Shown here: in pieces, positions 44,601 through 56,903 of the stretch | Layout of the letters: the number at the start of each line of letters is the position of its first letter | How positions within the stretch are numbered: position 1 is the first letter of the stretch | NCBI GenBank assembly: GCA_902702965.1 | Contig: CACRXP010000088.1 | Location: forward strand, 471,851 to 535,850 | Source: Spirometra erinaceieuropaei | Lineage: Eukaryota; Platyhelminthes; Cestoda; Diphyllobothriidea; Diphyllobothriidae | Direction: 5' to 3' | DNA: 64,000 nucleotides | Made by a program: the position numbers and the translations under genes | Notes under the pieces: generated by a model | Told to the model about the DNA's origin: nothing | The model's input: the letters and a program-made list of their open reading frames with translations, nothing else | Database searches by the model: none

Positions 44601-46845
44601 GGGGAAATTAGAGAGCACCAAGTTACTGCCTTGTAACAGAGGGTACTTTGTTCATCGTAAATGGGTGCACGGCTTTTGTAAATCTTAAGCCAGATTTACT
44701 GTGGCTGTCAACGAATGCGGTCCCCTCTTCCGTCATCCCTGAATTGTTTGGGAAACTGCTGCTTCGTATGCGCCAGCAAAGTCTGATCGTCAGCGACGTA
44801 CGGGGGACGAAGATGGTGGTTGTCTACAATTCCTTCACAAAGTCCGTCGACCATGAAGTCCAGTTCGGAAAGTGTATCACACCACTACATGTAGGGGTTT
44901 CTCTCCGCCGGAATTATGTACGTGGGCTTCCCTTTGGGCTTGGTGGGTCCAGACTTCCACCATCAAATATCACATCAAAAGGTTCGTTCAGGGGAGATGA
45001 CGGCGGACTACCTGTAAGGGCGGTGTACACGTTAACCATTATTTGACTAGGTGCGGCATTCATGTCACTTTTTGTCGAACCGAAGGAGATCGCTCAGTGT
45101 CAAGACGTTTCATAATTAAACAAGCTGAGGGAAGATCGTACCCTTTAATCCCCCAAGTAGGATGAAATGGGCGACTTCGGAGTACCCTGAAGTATTTTTC
45201 CGAAGGTTTACTCCAGTTTTATGCATTAATTTCCCTGAAATTACGAAAGTTCGACTATGAGTGACTGTTTTGTCGTTGGGGCAAGTCACTTTAGCGTTAT
45301 TGGCTCTTTCGCCAATTTATGACTCTTTGAGCGTAGGAGACGCATTAGCCTATTGAGAAGAAGAAGATGCGATAGTTTGACGTTCCCGGATCGCCGTCAA
45401 AGCCATAATTAGAGGCAGAACGGTGAACTTAAAAGGGAGCATCGTTGTCATGCAGTCGTAAGTAGCAGTTCTCGCATGCATCTCCGACGGTCGTACTGAG
45501 TGCTTCAACTCTCTCTCTCTGTTGTTCACAAATGCAGCTTGAAGTGCGTCATTTTCGTAAAACAGCTTAAATTTTACCCAAAATCCCGCGGTATAGTGTT
45601 ATTCCCCTAATTCAGACGACATTCTTGGTTTAGGGTTGGGAAGCCCCACCTTCAGAGTCTTAATGAGTCGGCAAACCTTATGCTAAGTAGATGAACACTT
45701 TTATCATTCGCAAAGTCGTGGTTTAAGTGGGGAGTAAAATGTTAACTGAAATTTCGCAATAATTGCTTCTTTTGTCCAACTGTGTGCGCCTGAGATTACT
45801 CCATAAGAGCGCCCTTTTCTCCGACGTTGGATGCTAGCGCATTTTCACCCCCCTCGACGTTGGAGCCAATCACATGTTGACCTTGACATTTAGTCCTCAC
45901 CCCGGTGTGTACATCCGGAAAGTTCTGGGCAAGAGCAGACAAACAACTGTGCCAGCCTCTAATTGTTCCGAATGACACCTGGGGAAAGCGTTATCTGGTT
46001 GCGAGGCGTAGCCATCCGTGTGATGCGCCACTTCTCGCCGTGACTGAAAACCCTCTGTCAACACGAACGCCAACGGGCAATGCTTCGATTTTTCTCGGGA
46101 GTAGGGATGTCTGCGCAAAGCTTCTGCAGAGCGCTGGATTTGCCTATCGAGCAGTGACATGTGATGTGCATTTGTTTCGGAGAAAATAATTGAGGTGGGC
46201 AAGAGACTACGAGTGTGAGAGTTGTTCACTCAGGTTGGGACATGCGATTGCAACTTGTGCGAGTTCTGGACCCTGAGTCCGGTCTGTAGTAGCTTTCATC
46301 GCAATTTTTGAATTAGCTGAATCTTACAGGCTGGATGACCTTTGCGATGCTTGCAAAAGTTAGCAGGTACCCACCTCTGTGTTGAGGGCAAGCAGAATGC
46401 GTCTTGTTAGTGCAAAATGTGCGTCAGGTGTATTCGGTAGTGTCAGACATCCTTCAACCTCGGATTATTGATAACCTGTTGCGTCTTTGCCGTATGACGC
46501 GTCGTCTCCGTCCATTCTGGTAATTATGCGCTCACGGTGGGATCCAGTTTATATTTTGCTGCTGCAAGCTCGTGGTAGTAGCTTTACAAGACGGCAGCCT
46601 CGATCCCCTTCTTCCAGCCCTAAGGCCAATTGCCCTTCTACAGTTGTCCACATGCTTTGGATTTTCGAATTCAGAGAACGTCACACTGTATTTAGGAAGC
46701 ATCCACTTTCTTGCATTTTGTTTATCAGGTCGGATAATCTTGATAGGAAGCAAAGTTTGATCTGGGGGACCCGATTTACCTAACTGAAACAAAATGGAGC
46801 GAGCATATCTTGCAACCCTATTGGCTAACGAATTTCTAGCATATA
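44601..46845. other. No gene assigned
   Basis: A 132-codon plus-strand frame at 44648-45046 has no recognised motif and is within the length expected by chance. No splice structure supports it. Confidence 0.4.
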
Positions 46846-47205
46846 TGTATATAATGGTAGAGGGGCGCACGAAGATCGTGTTACGGAATTTACTCGTCCA
46901 GTAATGTGTTAGGGCTCTCTCTCTCTCGAGCCCAACTAGCAGCCGCATAGCGTCGCGTAAGGTAGGCAGGATGGTGTTACCGAAAAAGACAAGGGAGACT
47001 GGAATGGCCATTTCTGGCTTGTTAGTTGTCGTCAGACAGTCATACCCAACCCCGAAGTGTGGAACACCTGGGGTTTGATTCCGCGATCCGTTGGTTTGAA
47101 GTCCAATGCCTCTTACCACTGAGCCAGAGGTTCGTTGTCCTGTGGGCTGCGATTGGGAATATGCCGTGGTAGAGGGACGCACACCGATCGTGTTGCAGAA
47201 CTATA
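46846..47205 (-). repeat. Full SINE2 copy with ~35-bp terminal direct repeats
   Basis: Plus-strand blocks at 46855-46889 and 47166-47200 (both of type GGTAGAGGG-CGCAC followed by GATCGTGTT) are direct repeats 311 bp apart and form the two ends. Between them, on the minus strand, come the tRNA-like head, the body AATGGCCATTCCAGTCTCCC and the tail with a CTCTCTCTC run. A 216-codon minus frame starting at 47182 runs through the element and its flank and is a by-product. Confidence 0.7.
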
Positions 47206-47344
47206 TCATGCGCCTTTGTTTGATCGTCTGCGAGGGCACGAGCTTGAACTGCGAGGCGAGACAAGACGAAAATGTTTGACAACCTGATATGCGAAGGGCC
47301 CCACCGTGAGGCACAAGAGATGTCGCAACTCATTTACTAAAATT

Positions 47345-48109
47345 CTGACTCATGATCCCTGCTGGAAAGCATTAGTTAAATGGAGTTGTACTACTGGTTA
47401 TCATGCGGCACAATCTCAGGACTTTCCAGTCCCACTAAGATGCTGGTTTTCGAAAGCACGTCCTTTCAGTAGGCTGCAGAAACCACGATTTCCAAAAAAC
47501 TACTTAATTAGCATGGGATTAATCCAATGATTGTTGATGCCCTTATAAATCCAAACATATTTTGTATGAACCGGGATGGAAATATCGCCTATTGCACTCC
47601 TTTCATAGTACGTCGATCGGTCTCAAAGTTTTTACTCAAAGAAGGCGTATCTCCCTAGTTTAAACAGTTATCGACCTCTGAACATCTTTGAGCTCTGCCT
47701 GTCGTTAAAGTTGCGTGCAGGGTTTGCAAACTACAGGTTATGAACTTGCCATTTAAGGACAAGAATGGATTCCCTTATGTTTATAAAAAGGTACCACTTA
47801 TTACTTCTACAATTTTGCGCTGAATATGGCCCACGTCGTGTGTTTCTTAAACAGACTGGTGCAATTCCAGTTCAACAAAGATGCCATTGTTTTCAAAAAT
47901 TTCATAATGAAAAGCCCTTTTGAATTCCTAGGATACCAACTCTTTGAGTAAAGAAACTAAAGAAAAGTTAGTTTACTACAAATTAAGCGCAATGAGTGAT
48001 ATTTTTTAGAAAAATATCTTGCATAAACTATGGCTGGATTTATTAGGACATCGACTATCAATGGAAAATGGTTTTGGACACGTAGTCGATTTTTCGTAAG
48101 TGTACATTT
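47345..48109. repeat. Divergent FB-A copy, cut by T2
   Basis: Left-arm phrases (GTTATCATGCGGCACAATC, AAAACTACTTAATTAGCATG, ATTGTTGATGCCCTTATAAA) and right-arm phrases (GACACGTAGTCGATTTTTCG) remain. It ends where the T2 element begins. Confidence 0.55.
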
Positions 48110-48540
48110 GGCTAGATCGCAGTTGGTAGCCTGACCCCGTATTACAGGTGGCTTGGGGGGTTGTTACGGGGACTGTCTTGTGGGGTTCCATAATCACATC
48201 TGACCCATTTGGCTTCCGTTTTACTTTTAAGGTTAGGATTCGGGTACCGGTTAATGGTTTCCGATTTGCGGGTTGGGGTTATGCCTTTAGGCTTAGGTTT
48301 TCGGGTTACGGTTAGGGTTTGAGCGTACGATTAGGTTTCAGTATTACGGTTAGTTTTCAGTTACGGCTATGTCTAAGGGCTACGGTTCCGTTTACGATTT
48401 CGATTAGGGTTAGGGTCAGTGTTGCTCTTAAGGTTAACGGTTAACGTTAAAGTTTGAGGTTAGGATTAGGGTTAAGGTTAGGATTATAGTTAAGGTCGCC
48501 GTACGCTTCTCCATCCCTGGCTACCAACTGCGATCTAGCC
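48110..48540. mobile_element. Telomere-repeat-bearing element, copy T2
   Basis: The left end GGCTAGATCGCAGTTGGTAG and the inverted complement of the right end are identical over more than 20 nt. Flanks GTACATTT (48102-48109) and GTAAATTT (48541-48548) are an 8-bp target duplication with one mismatch. Degenerate TTAGGG-type units fill about 48226-48500. It is shorter than T1 and differs in the non-repeat part, but it has the same termini and the same kind of interior. Confidence 0.8.
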
Positions 48541-51500
48541 GTAAATTTTATAGGCAGTTGACAAAAATCGGAGTCAACAGTCGTCATTTTGACAGGAACT
48601 AAATGTCTTAGGATTAGGCTGTATGCTAATCAACTCCACATTTCCGCCAAAACAATATTTTGTGGCCGAGGTAATAATTCAGGATTTCAGGCGTCAGGTC
48701 GCCCAGACCTCGGCAGTATACGCCTGGCGAGCTGACGACCACTAGTAAGTCAGAAACTGTCGCTTTGTCTTCCTTTGTCTTTGTCGATACGCCGTCAGCT
48801 GTGTAAGAAGAAAGGAGGGCGAGCTGCGCTGACCTTTTGAGCAAACACCAACTTTGACTCGCTCAAGCAGTAGTTGACAAGAGGACAGCAGAGCACTTTG
48901 CATATTTGGCCGAGTCTCAGTTATACTGTCATGTTGCGTGAAGTAACCGCAAGGTCCTTTCCCTTGATTGACGCGGTCGAAAACGAAGTCATGGGCCGAG
49001 TGACCACAAGAGGCAGTTTGTTCCTTCATGTGACAGCGAGTCCACGCCCAGTTCTTGCCTTGTTTCTGTCGTCTTCAAAGAGCATTTGGGAGTACTGTGC
49101 ATTGGCTTCTTTGTCGTTCATCTAACAACAACGCCTTTTGACATAACTGACGAGTGTACTTATGCAGCCATGTTTGTTAGAAGCGCGGGGACTGCTATTG
49201 AAGCCCCGAATACAGACTTTAGCAGTTGCCATCCTGTGAACGGTTTTTTCGTGGTTAGCCCTTATTTTCTGCCGGTGTCCTGACTCATCTCGACGCACGG
49301 AAGGAGCATACGACCTACCTCCTTGCTCCCCCACTTTCTGCAGTCGCCTGCTTCCAGGTATAACTTCCTGCCACTTCTCTGTGAACTCAGAACGGTCTCC
49401 TGAAACAGACCCGGCCTAGACTGAGCAGACGCTGGCCAAGTCAGCGAATGTCTCATCCGTGATGACGCCTGCCCCCATCCCCCACCTCCAGTATGCATAC
49501 ATTAGGGTTCGATGTCGGCCCGGCCGGAGGCAATTTCTGCAACGTGCCGCCTCCTCAGAGGACGTCGTCGCGCAAAGCTCCCTGTCATCTACCGTAGTGA
49601 GCACGCTCGACACACGGCTTCATTTCTGTCGGTCGAAGTCTCCGCACCAAATTGAGGTCACTTGAAGGCGGAAGAAGAGGTCGTCGTCGTCCTCTCTACC
49701 CACAGCTACAATGCCCCCCCCCTCCCATGGATGTGGTGGGAGGTAGAACTGGATGGGCAGCGGGCATACGCACACACAAGGCCAGGGGACGGACTTAAAA
49801 GACATTTCCACATCTGACAAGTTTGATCGTGGCGTGGGCGCGGCGGTCTCATCTGCCTTTTCTCCAGACATGTGGAAAGAGACTGTCGACCGTCTTTGCT
49901 AGCCGGAAATCCGGCTGGCCCTGCAACCCCTGAGTACTCTGAAATTTTTTGCACCTCCGCTTGGCATCGAATTTGAAGGGGCGGAATTCCGCGGGCACAG
50001 GTCGGCGACTTTACCCGGGGCGCTACCGGACGGTGGTCGGAAACGGATGCGCGTACTCCCAGCCTCTGAAGTGTGCTGAGTGACCACCCGTAATGCGGGA
50101 GTAGTAGAAATGGGTGACTTTTGAGAGGGGGAAACATGGCGACAAGTGTGCAAGGTCTCCCTGTTTGGTGGGCAGGAGTAGTCTGTCGAGGCGCGGCAGG
50201 TTGAAAATGAGCTAGCGAAACAGCTTCTGCAGCGGGTGCACAAACGGCTCAGTGTTCGGCGACTGCAAAAGTTCAACCAAGCCGAGACCTAATCGCTGAT
50301 GTTGTGATTGTCACCGTAAACTGTGTGGACGTCTACAGCTTTACGGTCTCGTCAGGCTGGAGGGTGAGTCACACACGATGCAAGCAGTCAATTGGCTGGG
50401 GGCGGGGGGGTTCGGTCGCTGTCGCCACGCCGAGCACACTGCCACAGTACCCGCAGACTGGCCTAAAGACGGCGTACAGTTATACCGAATAAGGAGTTGT
50501 TCATGTCTAAAAACACTGATAACAAATATCCCAGTATCCTAACAGCAAAACTCGGGGACTTACTACATTTCGTTTGTGAAACAGACTGCGATGAATAAAG
50601 CGAGGAAAGCCCCTTTAGATCAACTGAATTTTGTGGAGATAAAAATAGTTCAATGGCAAACCACTTGTTAAAATCTCTCCCTTCTTAGGCGTTTCCGCTC
50701 AGCCAAATGGATGAGTTTATCCAAGACCCCTTTCTAGTCCTTGGAGGTGAAAAAAACTACGACGAAGTCCTGTGGAACCCTCTAGGCAGATCTAGCAACT
50801 CGACGGCAGTACAAGACAGCCGGTTATGTCGGGAAAACGTTGGACAATACTATGCGCCACGGTTCATTTTTCCGCATCTAGTTAGCCCAGCCGTTACCTT
50901 GACGTATTTCAGGAGAGATTTAAAAGACGACGGCTAACTTCATGTAAGATCTAGACCAGCTGATCTTCTTTTCAGTAGAGGGTAGCGGTTCTATGTTAGT
51001 GCTTCCTGCTGCGCTTCCCCAAGATATCACTAAGGTATAAAAGTGTCGTCGGTTCTGTCCGGACGGGTACAAGTTGAGAGTTGCACTGCTTGTGAAGGCG
51101 TGTCATACGTTCTTCCCCCAGCCCCCAAACGGTCGACAGCTGTTCAGTCATCATTTAGGACGCCGACCTTCACCACGCTAACAATACCCGTTTGTCTACA
51201 GAGATGACGTCACCAGTCGAAGTGTGCAGGCATTTCTGCTCTGTCCTCAAAACCATTTGTGTGCGGTTTTTGATGGTTCACTCCTTCTCCTTCTGCTGAA
51301 GAAGGACACCTAGAGTGGGCCACGTAAGATGGTTTTTATGCGGGGCACATTTGCTAAGGAGCTTTTAGCGGTAATAGCAGGAACGGGCTTATCTGCCGTC
51401 ATCAACCAGTAATACTCTAACTTCGACCTACGCACACCCCCGGACTCGAACCATCGTCATTTGATGGTTGAGTAACGGTCGCTCGTCTATACTACTGGCT

Positions 51501-52193
51501 TGCGCCATGTCGGTTGACATCGGATGCATGTAGTCCGAGTACGCTGGCGTGCGCCGACCCCTCCTGACTGCAAAATGGAAATGAGAACTTCTGTCATGCG
51601 TGGACTTGAGAGTTTGTGGTCCATTCAGGAGGACACGTGGTGACCAGTAATTACTGACTGAGAAGCGTTTACTGCCAGAAACAGGAGCACTTTAAGGCCA
51701 AATTCTGACTTCTTGACGTCATCAAACAGTGATAACTCAAAGCCAGTTTGCATGGCCGAGAACATAATATGACTTTTGTATTGCTGTTGAGCGTGATACC
51801 ATCTCGGCGCCTGACCCGGGAGACAGACTAATACGCAATTTGTTTGAATTTCACGGTGTGATTTGCAGAAGATGACGATAGCTGCCGCGACGCCCCACGT
51901 CGGACGTTTGGCAACGAATAGCCAGATATGTACTCCGTACACTGGTCTAGCCAGCGGCCGAGTGCGTTTTAATAGGGAAACGTTGGCGCACGCTGAGAGT
52001 CAGTAGTCGTACAAATAGAAGAGTAGGATTTCAGCAGACAGTTAAAAAGGTGCATTCGAGCTTTGTTTGTTTCATAGAAGGAGACTATATTCATGTGCCG
52101 GTTCATCAAAAATGCGTTAGGGCGTTAATTTCTCCGATTGTTTAATTAGTTAGAAGCCGAGACATCCTCACTTTTACCTGTTGCGTGATAATA
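48541..52193. other. No gene assigned
   Basis: Many overlapping frames of 60-145 codons lie on both strands at 48.6-50.5 kb, a GC-richer stretch with few stops, so frame length is not informative. A tRNA-like stretch (minus, B box GGTTCGAGTCC) lies near 51.43-51.51 kb but does not fold as a tRNA by eye. Confidence 0.4.
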
Positions 52194-53128
52194 CAGTAGA
52201 TGTGCTATTTTATGAAAAATTGGCGGACATTTTGAAATGCTTTTTCCAATTTGAAAAGATATCTTAAGTAGGGTTGTGATACTAATTATTGTGCACCACA
52301 ATCCCAAGATATTTCTGCCACGTCATGGTGGGGTTTTTTCAATAAGTTTCTTTCCGACTGCTTAAGTAGTATAGACTTTTCGCATTAATATGTGGTGCCC
52401 ATTCAGACTGGAATATATTTTGTAAAAAACGTTCTGATAAACATTTTTCATCTGTTCATTAGGCAGCAAATTATTACCTTAAAATAAATATCTTTTGGTT
52501 TTAGCAGTTTAAAATTATGCGCCTTTTAAGACCGTAAAGTGTTCAGTCATTCAGTATGGCATCACAATGTTTATGAATGCCGCTTGTAAAGTGAATGGCG
52601 TCGTCGGCTTCTGTTCCGAAATTTTATGAGACCTATATGTTCTCTTCCTAAAACGTATAGAAATGTATTATTTTCCTCGTACGAAAAGTGTACAGCTTGT
52701 AGTTCGGAAGCCCTGAATGCAAGTGTAACGGTAGGTTGGGTTCAAAAGTATTCGGCAGATGAAGTCGTCTTTTAAAAGTGAATAGTATTCTTTCTTCAAG
52801 TGTAAAATTTAAAATAGACGTAATTTGCTTCCAAGCGAATAAAGTAATGTTTTGATACACATTTTCCAGTAAGAAAGTTTGAATTCATATGGGACTCGGA
52901 AATCATAGTGTAAAGTCCAAAGTGCTTAAGTGGTCATTCTTGCTGAGTGTAGTTTATGCAGGCGGACGGGAGGAAGATTATCCAGGAGTCGGCACTCTGA
53001 CATGACTGAAATATTTTTGGATTGTTCCATGATTATCAATATTTAAACAGTACTTAAGGGACCTTTTTCAATTGAAAAAAAACGTTTTGGGACTTCGGTC
53101 AACATTTCAAGAGATAGCACATCTACTG
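52194..53128. repeat. Snapback element FB-A, divergent, TA-flanked
   Basis: TA at 52192-52193 and 53129-53130 brackets CAGTAGATGTGCTA and its inverted partner TAGCACATCTACTG, a terminal variant shared with copy 1. Internal arms are more worn than the ends. Confidence 0.75.
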
Positions 53129-55540
53129 TATCATACCGTTGCATTTTTAGAAGCTAATTTACATGTGTAAGTTTTAACCACCGACAGCGGCTTTTCACTG
53201 CCCACACGCCGACATTATTCCTCCTATAGAATCACGAATCAAGCTGTAAACAATAGCCGGAGCAGACTTTTCACACGAGCGTAGATACAGTTTTAAGAAT
53301 TAGTAAATCGCAAATTTTGAGTTGTTGCGCAGACTTCCAACGAATCTCTTCGAAATATATGCTTATGGAAATACCTTCCCGGAGACATAGAGGGGTGAGC
53401 CATGCTATGAGTTCAAACAAGTAACACAGTGTGTCGCTAATTCGCATTTCCTATCGAAGGACATTTCACTTTAGACCCCAGTGCATTTGTCCACTGCGGA
53501 TGGATGGTAATAATATCAGTAATAATAATTATAAGTTTTCTTTAATTGACATAACTTGTTTGACTGACTGAATGAAAAACCAACAAGGCGAGGTTCGAAC
53601 GGGGTCATTCTTGTTAGTGGGGCAGTGCTCTAACCATCACAACAAGAAGCCCCATTGAACTGAATGCAGCCGCGTTGCGTTATAAACTAGATCAGCACCT
53701 GAGTTATAGGTTGTGCTCGCGTGGGAAGTCCTTCCGTAGAAGGCTGACTGGCATTTTCGCCACGGCACACGTAATGTGTAGTATTCTGTCTCCATCCTCA
53801 AAGGGTGAGATTACTTCCCCGTAAATTCAGTCCGGTTCGAAGATTGTGTTGTCTGCAATTCGGTTAATGAGTCTGCACTGCCCCGGCTGTTAGGGGAATA
53901 CTTTAAAGAAAAATGCCCTATGTTCTTTGCCGGAGTCTGTCCGCTTTTAAACTGACTTTGTACTTATGAAAAAGATCGGAACTATGCTACTCGTGATGGA
54001 AGGTAGGTATGCTTGGACACATTCACAGTTAGACAGTTGCATGAAAGTCTGGAAGTTTCAGATATCTACTGGATATTCTCATTACTGTGTGCTTTTTATC
54101 ACTTGTTCAGTTTGGGTACATCACTAAAGTTGTGGTCAACTGGTTGCATGAACGCTCCGATAGAACCGAAACATTTTTGTCTTCTTCAATTGGCCTCGGA
54201 AGCTCGAGCTTGTATAATCTATGTTGGATGCTGTACAATGACATTGTCAGCTGACGCAGCGGAAAATTAGGTGACGCTCGGCAGGAATTGTGTAAGGGAT
54301 GGTAGTCGTAGGTCCGGGCGGCCATCACGTGGCCAGGCAAGTAGAGGAGGCCTGGCTGTCAGTCGTCCAGCCAGTCGATCGTCACATCGACCTGCCGGCA
54401 CCCTACTCCTCTCTGCGTCACTATCTGCCCAAAGTCATTTAGAATGCCAATAGAAATGTAGCTGCAGGTTGCAGGTTGGGGAGATGACGTCGCCAGCGAT
54501 CCCGCTGACATTATTTACGGTCCAGCGGACGGCGAGGGGGTGGCGTCGCCCAAGTTTTTAGTGGGCATAGTTTACGCCCTACCAGATGAAATGCCTCCGA
54601 GGCAACGCTACGCGTGACCCGACAAGTCGGAAGGGGGGGGCGAGTGCCCAGGTGCTTCTCAGCCGCGTTTAAAGAGGCTTGAACAACAACTGACATCTGT
54701 GAACTTGACCCCAGGACCGACGTAGGGTACACAACAGTCTCCCACCAGACTTGGGTTGCCAATCTCGTTACTCCAGAAGATAAACAATAAATACATGTTG
54801 AATAACTGACATGGCGTGTATTCCGAGGTGATGTAATGAAACAGTGAAGGCTCTTCGAAATATCGAGTTGTACTCGTGAATTTTCAGATTAGTGACACCA
54901 AACGGCCGTCCGCATTCCCACTGATCCGCAGTTCACCAACCCCACCACCACCTCCAGCACAGTGAGCCCTAACGGTTCTCCCCTCCCCCCACCTGCCCCA
55001 AAGCTTACCATAACTCTGTGCTAACCCCGCTTACGCATCAGCCGTCTGTTTGTCGTTGTCTGTCCTGTCGCACCAACCAGTCTGTCGATCTCCCCTTCTC
55101 CTCTGTGCATTTTGTCTGACGACCGGTTGGTGTCACCAACTTGAAAATTCACGAGTGCAACTCGACATTCCGAGGAGACTTCTCTTTTTCAACAACTACA
55201 TCTCTTTCTCTCGGAGAGGTTATAGCGTGTCGTGAATAGCGTGCGCTCGTTAAGCTGTCGTCACTAATGACTTTATGACCGTCGTAGCCCTTGTGGTGGA
55301 TACTTAAAATCAGTTTGACCTCTTTCAAGTAGACCTTGGTGGCACCAGGTCAACTTACCCGTGTTTTTGCCTGACGTTGGACTAGGGCTCAGATATATCC
55401 AGAAGTTCATATCTACCAGAAGAATCCTTAGTAGCAAATAAAACTAAATACTGAATAGCGGAATGTGAAGTTTAGGATGAAAGTTATGGATCGTCGACAA
55501 TAATTTGAATGGGGCATATTGATTGGATAATCAGGCGAAT
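53129..55540. other. No gene assigned; tRNA-like fragment at 53585-53672
   Basis: On the minus strand 53585-53672 reads a tRNA-like block with ATGGTTAGAGCACTG (A-box side) and CCGTTCGAACCTCG (B box), probably another SINE1-type relic. No coding feature was recognised. Confidence 0.4.
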
Positions 55541-56165
55541 AATTTTAGAAATTATTCAGTGGAAGGCATGGAGCTAAGTAACCGGGATCTGACTTTTTGG
55601 GGTCCGCTTCGAAGTTTCAATGAAAATTTAAGTCGAAGACAATCGACTACTGTGGAATAACCTCGTAATTCCCATCCTACAAACAAGAGGTACTAAGAGT
55701 ACTATGAAGTTTATATGGCAAACTTATTATACCGTACTCGCGATATAGGTGTGCTGTGCTCGCGACACAGATACTAGTTAAAAGCCCAGACACCTGTGTT
55801 GCCGAGATTCTGCCGCTGCGTGACGCAGCTGCGAGGGTTTCGGCTCCTCAATGGGTCCACTACTGTTCCCTATGCGGTTGCCGGTATATTAACTCGAATG
55901 TTCAGTGATATTTCAGGTCCGACTCTAAAAGGTCATGTTCCGGTTACTTAGCTCCATGTCCTGAACTGAATAATTTCTAAAATTATTCCCTTAATTATTT
56001 TCTGCAGTTTATATGTCAGAAACCGCATAGGGAACTTTAGGGGACCAACAGAGGAACCGAAAAACTCGCAGCTGCGTCACGCAGCGGCTGAATATCGGCG
56101 ATACACGTGTCTGAGATTTTAGATAGCACCTATATCGCGAGTACAGCATAATATGTTTGCCATAT
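55541..56165. repeat. Snapback family FB-B, two interleaved inverted repeats
   Basis: Arm pair B is about 55713-55895 and 56005-56165, from ATATGGCAAAC at the left to GTTTGCCATAT at the right, including the long match CGCTGCGTGACGCAGCTGCG. Pair A is about 55541-55594 and 55935-55988 (AATAATTTTAGAAATTATTC type with GGAGCTAAGTAACCGG). The second arm of A lies inside the loop of B, so the pairs interleave. Confidence 0.75.
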
Positions 56166-56166
56166 A

Positions 56167-56644
56167 CAGTAGGTGGGCTAACTCATGAAATGTCAACCAA
56201 AATTCCGAAATGCGTTTTCGTTTCGAAAGGACTAATTAAGTAGGGTTTTAAAACTAACCATCATGCAGTATAATTCTACAATTAAGCAGTTGCCTCGGGA
56301 TGCTGACGTTTGAAAAAAACATCTTTTCGGCCGCATGCAAAAGCTCACTTTGTAAAAAATGACTACTTATATAGCATGAACTTTTCTCAATGAGCTTCGA
56401 TGCCCTTAAAAATTAAATTATATTGTGTGGACACCTGCATTAAAATATTCATTTTTTTACCTATTCGACATAAGAGTACGATTTCTTCCAATTTTTTACA
56501 AGAAAGTGTATAATTCGGTTTGAAGAGGTTGTCATTGCGAAATTTTTAGCACCATTAAATGACCGTTCATAAAACGTCGTCTTTGCATTTACCAACGCGA
56601 CTTGTAAAGGTAACAATATGTCTCGAATCCATTGTTAAACGTTA
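56167..56644. repeat. Snapback element FB-A, truncated by SINE2
   Basis: It starts TA then CAGTAGGTGGGCTAACTCAT exactly at the end of the FB-B element. The left arm is complete to about 56540, then part of the inverted arm follows (GACCGTTCATAAAACGTCG), and it stops at the SINE2 junction near 56645. Confidence 0.8.
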
Positions 56645-56903
56645 TGAACCCGGCTTGGGTATGACTGGCTGACGACGGCTAATAAGCCAGAACTGGCCAT
56701 TCCAGTCTCCCTTGTCTTTTTCGTTAATATCATTCTGCCTATATCATGAGGCGCTGTGCGGCTGCTGGTTGGACTCGAGAGAGAGCCCTTAAGGCACAAC
56801 GGAACGAGTGAGTTCCGTATGAACGATCGGTGAGCGCCCCCTACCATTATATATAATGTTATTACCAACAAAGACAAATTAGACTGGAATGGCCATGGGC
56901 ATA
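56645..56903 (+). repeat. SINE2 body and tail, then an inverted SINE2 scrap
   Basis: The plus strand reads TGACTGGCTGACGACGG, GGCCATTCCAGTCTCCC, GCGGCTGCTGGTTGGACTCG, AACGAGTGAGTTCCGT and GAGCGCCCCCTACCATTATA. From about 56862 a minus-oriented scrap (AGACTGGAATGGCCATGG) follows. The tRNA-like head is absent. Confidence 0.65.

Noticed and set aside
44648..45046. 132-codon plus-strand frame
   Set aside because: Unremarkable composition, no family, no splice structure; could be chance.
46532..47182. Longest plain open frame outside the TRIM9 exon (216 codons, minus strand)
   Set aside because: Its first half is the SINE2 element; similar peptides appear at the other SINE2 copies. The rest has no domain or splice support.
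49747..50291. Coding-looking plus-strand blocks (FDRGVGAAVSSAFSPDMWKE; later VENELAKQLLQRVHKRL) as TRIM9 exon 2
   Set aside because: Stops interrupt the first block, the second is short and ends in TAA with no donor, and the match to the TRIM9 coiled coil is too weak.
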